A stretch of 64,000 nucleotides of DNA. It comes from Amycolatopsis sp. FDAARGOS 1241. GTDB lineage: Bacteria; Actinomycetota; Actinomycetes; Mycobacteriales; Pseudonocardiaceae. The stretch covers positions 6,758,001 through 6,822,000 of the forward strand of contig NZ_CP069526.1 in assembly GCF_016889705.1 (NCBI RefSeq). Reading direction: 5' to 3'. The position numbers and the translations under genes were made by a program. Positions 37,001 through 44,544 of this stretch are shown one piece after another; within the stretch, counting starts at the first letter, position 1; the number at the start of each line of letters is the position of its first letter. The notes beneath the pieces are model-generated. The model was not told the origin of the DNA, ran no database searches, and saw nothing but the letters and a program-made list of their open reading frames with translations.

Positions 37001-38836
37001 TCCACTGTGGAGGCCGCCGAACGGGGGATCGAGCCGGAGTGGCTGGCGGAGCTGGAAGCCGCGCGGCGGGCGATCCGGGTGCGGATCGCCGGCGAGGAGC
37101 GGTTCCTGGCGATCGAGGACGCCGGGCGCGTGCGGGACGCGCTGGGCGTGGCGCTGCCGGTGGGGGTGCCGGAGGCGTTCACCGAGCCGGTGGAGGACCC
37201 GCTGGGTGACCTGCTGGGGCGGTACGCGCGGGTCCGGGGGCCGTTCCCGGCTTCCGAGGTCGCGACGCGCTTCGGGCTGGGTCCGGCCGTGGTCACGGGA
37301 GTGCTCGACCGGCTGACCGGACAGGGCCGGCTGGTGCGCGGCGAGCTGAGTCCCGTCGGACACCCGGACACGCACGGCGTCGGTGTGGAGTACTGCGACG
37401 CGGCGATGCTGCGGCGGCTACGGCGGGCGTCGCTCGCGAAGCTGCGCGCGGAAGTAGAGCCGGTGGAGCCCGCTGCGCTCGGCCGGTTCCTGCCGGCGTG
37501 GCACGGGATCGGCGCGCGCGTGCGCTCGGCGCCGACGGCCGATGACGTGCTGTCGGTGGTGGAGCAGCTGGCGGGCGCGCCGTTGCCGGCGAGTGCCGTC
37601 GAGTCGCTGATCCTGCCGAGCCGGCTGCCGGGCTATTCGCCGGCGCTGCTCGACGAACTGACCACGGCCGGCGAGGTCACGTGGGCGGGCTGCGGCGCCC
37701 TGTCCGGCGGCGACGGGTGGCTGGCGCTGGCGCCTGCCGATGTCGCGGACCTGCTGCTGCCGGAGGTCGAGGAAAACCCGCCGTCGGGTCCGGTGCACGA
37801 GGCGATCGTGTCCGCTTTGGAGGGTGGGGCGCTGTTCTTCCGCCAGCTGGTGGACCGGGTCACGCCACAGCTGGAGAAAGCGCCGAACGACGGTGACGTC
37901 GTGGGAGCGCTGTGGGATCTGGTGTGGGCCGGGCTCGTCACGGGCGACACGCTGGCGCCACTGCGGGCCCAGGTCGCGGGCCACGGCGCGCACAAACCGC
38001 GGCGGCAGGCCCCGCGCGGCCGGTACGCGCGGCTGCGGGCCGGGCGGCCGGCGATGCCGTCGCGCACAGGCCCGCCGACGGTCGCGGGCCGTTGGGGCCT
38101 GACCCCGGCGCGCGAGACCGACCCGACGCGGCGGGCGCACGCGCGGACGGAAGCGTTCCTGGAGCGCCACGGCGTGCTCACCCGCGGGGCGCTCGACACC
38201 GAACGCGTGACGGGCGGGTTCTCCGGGATCTACAAGGTGTTGCGCGGCATGGAGGACTCGGGCCAGGTCGTGCGAGGCTACGTCGTGGAAGGCCTCGGCG
38301 CGGCCCAGTTCGCGGCGAAGGGCGCGGTCGACCGCCTGCGCGCGTTGTCGGGGCCGGCACCGGGCAGCGAAGGCTGGGACAGCCCGGTCCCCGGCGCGGC
38401 CGGTGGCTCGAGCTCTTACGGGCCGGGCGGCGGTTCAGGACGGGGCGGCTCGGCCCGGTCGAACGCGCGGCGGGCCGTGGTCCTCGCGGCCGCGGATCCG
38501 GCCCAGCCGTACGGCGCGGCGTTGCCCTGGCCGGCGGCCACGGGCGACACGAAGCACCGGCCCGCCCGGAAGGCGGGCGCTTTGGCGGTGCTCGTCGACG
38601 GGCTCCCGACCCTGTACGTCGAACGCGGCGGCCGTTCGCTGCTGAGCTTCACCGAGGACCGCGCCCCGCTGCAGGCCGCCGCTGACGCCCTCTCGACCGC
38701 CGTCCGCGAAGGCTGGCTCGGCCAGCTCGCCGTCCAGAAAGCCGACGGCGAACAAGCCCTCACCTCCGAACTCGCCGACGTCCTCCGCGAAGCCGGCTTC
38801 CGCGCGACTCCCAAGGGTTTGCGCCTCCGCGCCTGA
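34085..38836 (+). CDS. lhr: Long superfamily-2 helicase Lhr
   Basis: This 1583-residue ATP-dependent DNA helicase has Walker A APTGSGKT at about residues 53-60 and the DEVH box VIVDEVHAV at about 175-183, followed by the second RecA domain (HHGSMSREQRTHVEEELK, QRVGRAGHQVG) and a winged-helix and beta-bundle core up to about 870. The large C-terminal region (about 880-1583) is the Lhr-CTD with AlkZ-like winged helices; the E. coli CTD has been linked to uracil-DNA glycosylase activity (family knowledge). A glycine/serine-rich stretch near 1435-1460 is a linker. The start is GTG at 34085; ATG at 34097 is possible. Expression likely aids DNA repair. Confidence 0.93.
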   Translation: MPRIMEDVAAEVLDLFSPATRTWFEGAFAAPTAAQEGAWRAAHGGEHALVVAPTGSGKTLSAFLWALDRLSVEPPPAEPRKRCRILYVSPLKALAVDVQRNLRAPLAGISQAARRLGLPVPAIEVGMRTGDTTAAERRSFGKTPPDVLVTTPESLFLILTSSARESLAGVETVIVDEVHAVAGGKRGAHLAVSLERLDALLPKPAQRIGLSATVRPIDEVGSFLAGGRPVTVVQPKLAKTIQVRVEVPVEDMANLDGPAPSPMERLENLTSLSQLPSEGGIGTQEEIAGAEVKRASIWPAVEERVLELIQAHRSTIVFANSRRLTERLTVRLNELVAEQTQLVAGDTFPAEAIGQSGLTTGAAPVIARAHHGSMSREQRTHVEEELKSGRLPCVVATSSLELGIDMGAVDLVVQIEAPPTVASGLQRVGRAGHQVGAISSGVMFPKFRGDLVSCAVVAERMAAGAIEAVRYPRNPLDVLAQHVVAMVALEPWTVPEIAALVRRAAPFTALPDDALHAVLDMLAGRYPSEEFGELRARITWDRVTGELRGRPGSQRLAVTSGGTIPDRGLFTVMTPGADDKPGSRVGEFDEEMVYESRVGDTILLGTSSWRITDITHDRVIVVPAPGEPARMPFWKGDAAGRPLELGRALGAFVRELSTSDTTAARDRAAAAGLDQRACDNLLAYLEEQKSATRHVPNDRTILLERYRDELGDWRIVVHSPFGAQVNAPWALAIAARLRENRGVDAQVAHSDDGIVLRLPDALDAEGGEVTIGADDVLLDPEEVEQLIVAEVGGSAVFAARFRECAARSLLLPRRDPRRRTPLWQQRQRASQLLSVAAKYERFPVVLEAMREVLQDVYDVGGLRELMTDVRARKVRLVEVETPAASPFARSLLFGYVGMFLYETDAPLAERRAAALSLDSALLAELLGTEAIRELLDPEAVREVERSLQRLDPDRHARSAEDAADLLRFLGDLSTVEAAERGIEPEWLAELEAARRAIRVRIAGEERFLAIEDAGRVRDALGVALPVGVPEAFTEPVEDPLGDLLGRYARVRGPFPASEVATRFGLGPAVVTGVLDRLTGQGRLVRGELSPVGHPDTHGVGVEYCDAAMLRRLRRASLAKLRAEVEPVEPAALGRFLPAWHGIGARVRSAPTADDVLSVVEQLAGAPLPASAVESLILPSRLPGYSPALLDELTTAGEVTWAGCGALSGGDGWLALAPADVADLLLPEVEENPPSGPVHEAIVSALEGGALFFRQLVDRVTPQLEKAPNDGDVVGALWDLVWAGLVTGDTLAPLRAQVAGHGAHKPRRQAPRGRYARLRAGRPAMPSRTGPPTVAGRWGLTPARETDPTRRAHARTEAFLERHGVLTRGALDTERVTGGFSGIYKVLRGMEDSGQVVRGYVVEGLGAAQFAAKGAVDRLRALSGPAPGSEGWDSPVPGAAGGSSSYGPGGGSGRGGSARSNARRAVVLAAADPAQPYGAALPWPAATGDTKHRPARKAGALAVLVDGLPTLYVERGGRSLLSFTEDRAPLQAAADALSTAVREGWLGQLAVQKADGEQALTSELADVLREAGFRATPKGLRLRA

Positions 38837-39302
38837 CCCCACGACCTGCGGGCGGCGCTCGCGCCGCAGACGTGCCCACGTGCGGCGGCAGCGCTCGCCT
38901 CGATGCCGAGCGGCCGCACGCGTGTCCCCGCTCGGCACGCTCGACGCGAAGTCGGCCTCCGCGGCGCCCCCGGCGTGACCGCGACTGCCCGGCCCCGCCG
39001 CACGCCGCAGGCGATGCGGGCGGCCCTCGGCCGCAGACAGGTCCGCTCACCGCGGCCGCCGCGCCGGCGCCGGCGCCGGAACGACCTTCGGCTCCTCGAG
39101 TGAGTCGTGCCGCAGCACTCCCGCAAACCTGGCCCCGCACATCCCAAAGCCCACGAACCCCGCAGGGAAGCGACTGTCAGCTCAACCGCCGCAGACCGCA
39201 CGCGGCGCCGGACAGGGTGTACGCGCGAGCAGGGCGCGGGGGGCGCTTGCGGGTGGTCACTAGACTCCGTCGGGACACTCGGCGGGAAAAGGACGTTCGA
39301 TC
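38837..39302. other. Gene-free GC-rich gap between lhr and def
   Basis: I find no credible gene. The stretch has many short GC inverted motifs, such as GCGGCGCTCGCGCCGC at 38852-38867, which could end lhr transcription, and repeated GCGGGCGGC / GCCGCAGAC boxes. A TAGACT hexamer at 39261-39266 may be the -10 of the def promoter; I could not place a -35 box. Confidence 0.5.
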
Positions 39303-39803
39303 ATGGCGATGCGCGCGCTGCGCTACTTCGGGGACCCGGTGCTCAAGACGGTCTGCGATCCCGTGACGACCTTCGACAAGAAGGTCGAAGCGCTGGTCAA
39401 GGACCTGCTCGACTCGGTGAAACCCGACGGGCGCGCGGGGTTGGCGGCGCCCCAGATCGGGGTGAGCCTGCGGGTGTTCAGTTACGACGTCGGGGGTCTC
39501 ACAGGTTATGTGATCAACCCGGAGATCGTCTCGTTGTCCGAGGAGACGCACGAGATCGACGAAGGCTGCCTGTCCGTGCCGGAGCTGTGGTTCCCGACCG
39601 TGCGGGCGAAGCACGCCGTGGTGCGGGGAGTGGACCTGCGCAACGAGCCGATCGAGGTGGAGGGCGTCGACGTGCTGGCGCAGGCGCTGCAGCACGAGAC
39701 GGACCACCTCGACGGCACGCTGTACCTCGACCGCCTCACGCCCGAGCGCAAGAAGCAGGCCCTCAAGCAGGCACGCGGCAAGGACTGGTTCTGGAACCGG
39801 TGA
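39303..39803 (+). CDS. def: Peptide deformylase
   Basis: This 166-residue metalloenzyme removes the formyl group from nascent proteins. All three motifs are visible: GLAAPQIG (46-53), EGCLSVP with metal ligand Cys89, and QHETDHLDG with His131, Glu132 and His135. The N-terminus MAMRALRYFGDPVLK is normal. GGAAAAGG lies about 15 nt upstream of the ATG. It may be one of several deformylases in the genome; no fmt gene is adjacent, unlike the common def-fmt pair. Confidence 0.96.
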   Translation: MAMRALRYFGDPVLKTVCDPVTTFDKKVEALVKDLLDSVKPDGRAGLAAPQIGVSLRVFSYDVGGLTGYVINPEIVSLSEETHEIDEGCLSVPELWFPTVRAKHAVVRGVDLRNEPIEVEGVDVLAQALQHETDHLDGTLYLDRLTPERKKQALKQARGKDWFWNR

Positions 39804-39830
39804 GCTGAGCGGGAGCGGCGGCCGCCGGCT

Positions 39831-40812
39831 TCAGTGCTCGACCGCCGTCTGCGAGAGGGCGGCGAGCGTCGCATCGTCGGCGAAGGAGCCGTCCCAGACG
39901 GCGGTGGCGCGGGTGATCAGGCCGCGAGCGTCGAGTTCGAGCGCGGTGACACCGTCGGGCACCGGGCCGCCCGAGGCCCACTCGTAGCCGCCGCCGAGGG
40001 CGCCGCCCAGGGTGTGGCAGCCGGCGGAGCCGGGGCGCGCGTACGGAAGCAGGTCGCGCGCCGACGAGAGGAACCGCGTGATCGCCGCCGGGCCGACGAG
40101 GTACAGCTGCGCCGGCACGTCCTCGAACACGGCGTCCTCGGCGAAGAACTGGGCACCGATGCACCGTTCGCCAAAGCGCCGGCAAGCCCGTCGACCGCGC
40201 GCCGCATCACGGGCGCTGCCGACTCGCCGACGGTCTCCTCGCGGGAGTCCGCGGGGTACGTCTCCCGCTTGCCGGGCACGCAGTCGATGCCGATGTGCCG
40301 GCCGTCCCGGTAGTCGACCCAGCGCGAGATCTTGCCATCGTGCAGGTTGACCACTCCGGTGGCGCGGATCTCGCCCGGTGCGAACAAACCCTGCGTGTGG
40401 GAGAAGAAGACGATGGCGCTGCGGTCGTCGCCGACGATCCGCGTGGCGTCGGACTTCCCGTCGCCGGGCCACTTCGGCATGTTCTTCGCGAAGAGGTCGT
40501 GCAGCGCCTGCCACGACGGCCAGATCTCCCCCGTCACGGCATCGAGGTAGTTCATCCGCGCCCGGTTGATCGGCGCCATCGTCGCCTCGGGCTGTTTGCC
40601 CGTCTTCGCCAGGAAGTACGCGATCAGCACCCGGGAAACCCCCGGCGTCGCGTGCGACGTGTCGATCACTGTGCCGAGTCCCGGCACTTGCGGCACCCGG
40701 TGCCGTACCCGCGCGACGCGGCCGAAGCCGGGCCCGCCGGCAGCACCGGCACCGCCGCGGCCGCCGCACCCGTCATCGCGGCACTGTTCAGCAACGCCCG
40801 GCGGCCCACTTC
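39831..40812 (-). pseudogene. Decayed Tat-exported SnoaL-like (NTF2-fold) protein gene
   Basis: Three consecutive pieces of one protein lie in three frames. A twin-arginine signal (GRRALLNSAAM..., about 40700-40800) is followed by a middle part from 40696 containing SRVLIAYFLAKTGKQ and GEIRATGVVNLHDGKISRWVDYRDGRHIG. A C-terminal part ending at 39831 contains AQFFAEDAVFEDVPAQLYLVGP. The middle frame is lost near 40160-40175. The repeated FFAEDAVFED-type pattern is SnoaL/nuclear-transport-factor-2 like. At least two frameshifts are needed, so the gene is broken unless the sequence is faulty here. It is divergent from a decayed IclR regulator. Confidence 0.72.
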
Positions 40813-40923
40813 AGCTCGTCGAGGAAGTCACGGGAAGCCCGAGTGGACGCCGGGGCAGACTTCCGGCCCGCCGAGGCGGCTCACCCGGCCACGGACAGGC
40901 CCGGACCCGCCGTATAGGCCGGA

Positions 40924-41690
40924 ATGTGCAACCTGGGAACCCGAAGACGACCGTCAGGGCATCCAGTCGGTCGAGATCGCGATGACGGTCGTGCGCGCCC
41001 TCGAGCGCGGATCGGGTCCGATGAGCCTCAAGCAGGTCGCCGAAGCGAGCGGCATGGCGCCGAGCAAGGTGCACCGCTACCTCGTCGCCGAATTTCGGTC
41101 GCTACGACCTCGGCCCCGCGCTGCGCCGGCTCGGCATGGAAGCGCTGCGGCGCATGGACGAGGTCGAGGTCGTCTCCGAGCACTGGCCGGGACTGCGCGA
41201 CCGGACCGGTCACTCCGTGAACCTCTCGGCGCGGGGAGACCACGGGCCGGTCATCGTCGGCTGGCACTACGGGGCCCACGTGCTGCCGCTCACAGTCCGG
41301 GTCGGTGCGATCCCGGCCGCTGCTGACGACGTCCGTGGGCCGCGTTTTCCTCGCCCCACCTCCCGGAAACCATCACCGCACCCGTCCTGCGCGGCGACTT
41401 CGGACCCGGCACGCTCTCCGAAGAACCTTCGCCGGCCCAGCTCACCCGCATCGTTCGCGACGTCCGCCGCGCCGGCGCCGCGGTGCCCACCGACGCGATG
41501 ATCCCCGGTGTCACCACGATCGCCGCTCCCGTGTTCTCCGCGGCGACACCGCTGCCGTTGGCCGTCGCTCGCGCTGACCGCGCGCCACGCCGGTCCGGAC
41601 GAGATCGCGAACGCCACCGGGAACTGCTGCGCACCACCAACCTCGGCGTCCGAGGAACTCGGCGGCCGCAGCCCCGTCGCCGGCTGAGCC
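40924..41690 (+). pseudogene. Decayed IclR-family regulator
   Basis: Fragments of an IclR regulator appear in order in at least four frames. The helix-turn-helix (MSLKQVAEASGMAPSKVHRY, about 41020-41085) is followed directly by GRYDLGPALRRLGMEALRRM, so the wing is deleted. The effector domain continues with VIVGWHYGAHVLPLTVRVG, then PLLTTSVGRVFLA, then PETITAPVLRGDFGPGTLSE with VPTDAMIPGVTTIAAPVFS, and a last piece RHAGPDEIANATGELLRTT. Order and orientation are preserved, which indicates progressive decay of one gene. It probably once controlled the divergent SnoaL-like gene. Confidence 0.82.
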
Positions 41691-42055
41691 GCGGCCTTCC
41701 AGGCGGCCACTTCCGTACCGTATCCACGCAACGTGAACTTCATCCATCTAAGTGGGCAACTTGCAGGCCCTCGCACCCATGACGCCGCCGGTTGTTCGAC
41801 CGGAATCCGGGCGTCAGAATCACGCTCACCCAACTCGGTCGAGAGAATTCCTTACTCCGTTTGGCAGATCGATCACTGAAGCAAATGGGGCAACGTCGAA
41901 CGCCCTATTCAGCAAACGGAACAACCGCCAATACTTCTCCGTCAAGACGCCCGGAAATTTCACTCCACCGCCTAGCAGGCCGCGACCGGCTCGCGATCAG
42001 CCGCGACAACACCCGCGCCTTGGCTCGGTTCTGAAAGCCGCCAAGGTAAGCAGAT

Positions 42056-42087
42056 GGTTAACCTATGGCAAGATCACGGTTTAAACC
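42056..42087. promoter_or_regulatory. Twin GGTT-AACC palindromes before the ABC operon
   Basis: GGTTAACC at 42056-42063 and GGTTTAAACC at 42078-42087 are perfect palindromes with centres about 23 bp apart, roughly two helical turns. They lie in an A/T-richer, gene-free stretch (41691-42216) unlike the flanking DNA, 130-160 bp before the ATPase start. Confidence 0.4.
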
Positions 42088-42152
42088 GGACAATCCACCG
42101 GGCGGACGATTTCCAGCCCATCCGCGTTCCCCGCGCGTTCACCCACATCGTG

Positions 42153-42180
42153 TTGGCGATTAATTTGCCGTCCCTAAGTT
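42153..42180 (+). promoter_or_regulatory. Candidate promoter of the ABC-phosphoesterase operon
   Basis: TTGGCG (42153-42158) and TAAGTT (42175-42180) are separated by 16 bp, a plausible sigma-A-type promoter 36 bp before the ATG at 42217. An AAAGGG ribosome site follows at about 42207-42212. Confidence 0.5.
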
Positions 42181-42216
42181 CCTGACGCACGTTTCACGAC
42201 GAAAGCAAAGGGACCC

Positions 42217-43170
42217 ATGGACACACCTCTGGCAGTCCGGGCTCGGGGAATCACGAAATGTTTCGGCGACGTCGTCGCGCTCGACGAAATCGATCTCGAC
42301 GTCGCCCAGGGGCAGATCCACGGAGTGGTCGGGCCGAACGGCGCGGGCAAGACCACGCTGCTGGGCCTCTTGCTGGGCCTCGCCGTCGCGGACGAAGGCC
42401 GCCTGGAGATCCTGGACTCGCCCGTCGGGCGTGCTCTGGAGGCTCCCGGAGGAGTCGCCGGATTCGTCGACGGCCCCGGCCTGTACCCCTCGCTCACGGC
42501 CCGCAAGAACCTCGCCGCGCTCGCCGCCCTCCGCGGCGGTGACGCCGGCGCCGCTGACATCGATGACGCACTCGGCCAGGTCGGGCTCACCGACGTGGCC
42601 GACGATCGCGTCCGCGGCTTCTCCCTCGGCATGCGCCAGCGCCTGGGGCTCGCCGCCGCCCTGCTCACCCGGCCGCGGCTGCTCGTGCTCGACGAGCCGG
42701 CGAACGGCCTCGACCCGGCAGGAAAGAAGCACGTGCACGGGGTCCTCACGCGGCTGGCCGCCGACGGCGCCACGGTCGTGCTCTCCAGCCACCGCATGGA
42801 CGACCTCGAAGCGCTGTGCTCCGAAGTCACGATCCTCGCGACTGGCCGCATCGTGTTCACCGGTCCGCTCGGCAAGCTCTCGGCCGAGAACCAGGAGCTC
42901 GACTACCGGCTGATCACCTCCGACGAAGAGGCCGCCCGCCGGCTCGCGGGGGACACCTCCGGCGTCCAGCTCATCGACGAAGCCGGTGTGTTCACGCGGA
43001 AGGACGCGGGTGTGCTCGTCGCGCGCGCGCTGGTGCCCGCCCTCGATGAGCTCGTGATGCGTCTCGTGCGCGAGGGCGTCGCCGTGCGCGAGCTCGCGCC
43101 CGTCGTCTCGCCGCTGGAAGCCGCGTTCCTCGCCCTCACCGAGCAGCCCGAGCAGGAGTCCGACCGATGA
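42217..43170 (+). CDS. ABC transporter ATPase, exporter type
   Basis: This 317-residue ATPase has Walker A GPNGAGKTT (about residues 39-47), signature FSLGMRQRLGLAAALL and Walker B LLVLDEPANGLDP, followed by the H-loop VVLSSHRMDDLE. The C-terminal 90 residues form an extra accessory region, as in CcmA/BcrA-like lantibiotic and bacitracin-resistance ATPases. It pairs with the permease whose start overlaps its stop in ATGA. The pair could export a compound or control the secreted protein downstream (inference). Start ATG with AAAGGG upstream. Confidence 0.92.
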   Translation: MDTPLAVRARGITKCFGDVVALDEIDLDVAQGQIHGVVGPNGAGKTTLLGLLLGLAVADEGRLEILDSPVGRALEAPGGVAGFVDGPGLYPSLTARKNLAALAALRGGDAGAADIDDALGQVGLTDVADDRVRGFSLGMRQRLGLAAALLTRPRLLVLDEPANGLDPAGKKHVHGVLTRLAADGATVVLSSHRMDDLEALCSEVTILATGRIVFTGPLGKLSAENQELDYRLITSDEEAARRLAGDTSGVQLIDEAGVFTRKDAGVLVARALVPALDELVMRLVREGVAVRELAPVVSPLEAAFLALTEQPEQESDR

Positions 43171-44519
43171 CCGCGACCCTCGACACCCCCACCGGTCCCG
43201 CCGCGCCGGCGCCCGTGCGCCCGGCTTCGGTGGGGCGCGGTTATCGCTTCGAGCTGGTGAAGCTCGTGTCCCAGTGGCGCATCCGGCTGCTGGTGCTCGC
43301 GTGCTGGCTCGCGCCGGCGCTGTTCGTCGCGGCAGTGAGCCAGCAGAGCGACCTGCCCGTGGACACCGTGTTCGGCCGCTGGATGAACGCCACGGGCTGG
43401 GCCGGCCCACTGGTGATGCTCGGCTTCGCGGGCAGCTACGCGCTGCCGCTGCTGACTTCGGTGGTCGCCGGTGACGTGTTCGCGTCGGAGGACCGGCTGG
43501 GCACGTGGCGCCACCTGCTGGTCGCCGTCCGGTCGTACCGGCGGATCTTCGCCGCGAAGGCGCTGGCCAGCCTCACCGTGATCTTCGTGCTGGTGGCCGG
43601 GATGGCCGTGTCCAGCGCGGTCGGCGGTGTCGTCGGCGCCGGCAGCCGGCAGCTGGTCGGGCTCGACGGGCACCTCCTTTCGCCCGGCGCCGCGGCCGGC
43701 ACGGTGCTGCTCGCCTGGGTGTGTGCGCTCGCCCCGACGCTGGCGCTGGCCGCGGTCGGCCTGCTCGGTTCCGTCGCGCTGGGCCGGTCGCCGATGGGTC
43801 TGCTGCTGCCGGCCGTCGTTGCGCTGGCCATGGCGGTCGCCCAGCTGCTGCCGCTGCCCGTCGCACTGCGGATGGCGCTGCCGACCTACGCGTTCATCTC
43901 GTGGGAAGGCCTGTTCACGAGCCCGGCCCAAACCGGTCCGGTGCTGATCAGCATCGTCGTGTGTCTGGTGTGGACGGTCGTTGCGACCGCACTGGCGTAC
44001 TACCTGTTCGTGCGTCGCGACTTCACCAACCTCAGCTACGACGGCTCGGCCCGCCGCACGATCACCGTCGGCGCGCTCCCGCTCGTCGGGCTCATCGTGG
44101 TCGCGTTCGCGGTCCTCGCCGTCGCGACCCCCTCACTCGGATCCGGGATCACGCAGGACAAGGTGCAGCAGTCGCTCTCCGTCGCGTACGGCCACCTCTA
44201 CCGCCTGCAGACCGACGAACTCCACCGCCCCGCCGTCACCGAAGAGCAGCTCGGTGTCACGTCCGCGTGCACGAAGGGCGGCGGCATGGTCGCCCAGGAA
44301 GGCCCGGGCAACGACTGGCGGTGCGTCGTCTCCTGGCACCTCCCCGGCGTCGCAGCGACTGGTCAGGCCATCTACCAGCTCGACGTCACCTCGGACGGGC
44401 GGTTCGTCGCCGACGGCGACGGACCGAAGGAAGTGAACGGCTACTTCCAGGTGCGGACCCCCGCGGGGGACCAACCCAACCCGATGTGGCAGTTCGACGG
44501 CAACGTCGAACTGCTGTGA
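43167..44519 (+). CDS. ABC-2-like permease with a large C-terminal external domain
   Basis: This 450-residue protein has six TM segments within residues 30-290, of the ABC-2/BcrB-like sort, beginning YRFELVKLVSQWRIRLLVLACWLAPALF and including LTSVVAGDVFASEDRLGTWRHLL. A seventh TM near 313-333 is followed by about 115 residues predicted outside the cell (ITQDKVQQSLSVAYGHLYRL to the end). That part has two cysteines (SACTKGG and DWRCVVSW), probably a disulfide. The external domain is not part of ordinary ABC-2 permeases. It is coupled to the ATPase by an ATGA overlap and lies 25 bp before the secreted phosphoesterase gene. Confidence 0.85.
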   Translation: MTATLDTPTGPAAPAPVRPASVGRGYRFELVKLVSQWRIRLLVLACWLAPALFVAAVSQQSDLPVDTVFGRWMNATGWAGPLVMLGFAGSYALPLLTSVVAGDVFASEDRLGTWRHLLVAVRSYRRIFAAKALASLTVIFVLVAGMAVSSAVGGVVGAGSRQLVGLDGHLLSPGAAAGTVLLAWVCALAPTLALAAVGLLGSVALGRSPMGLLLPAVVALAMAVAQLLPLPVALRMALPTYAFISWEGLFTSPAQTGPVLISIVVCLVWTVVATALAYYLFVRRDFTNLSYDGSARRTITVGALPLVGLIVVAFAVLAVATPSLGSGITQDKVQQSLSVAYGHLYRLQTDELHRPAVTEEQLGVTSACTKGGGMVAQEGPGNDWRCVVSWHLPGVAATGQAIYQLDVTSDGRFVADGDGPKEVNGYFQVRTPAGDQPNPMWQFDGNVELL

Positions 44520-44544
44520 CCACCCACCCCGAAGGGAAAACTCA

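Noticed and set aside
33194..37375. A 1393-codon open frame opposite the lhr gene
   Set aside because: It is Arg/His/Pro-rich with no domain and is explained by third-position GC bias of lhr; the forward frame carries all helicase motifs.
40295..41326. A 343-codon rightward open frame across the decayed pair
   Set aside because: Only its last third (IclR helix-turn-helix) is protein-like; the first two-thirds are antisense to the SnoaL-like remnant.
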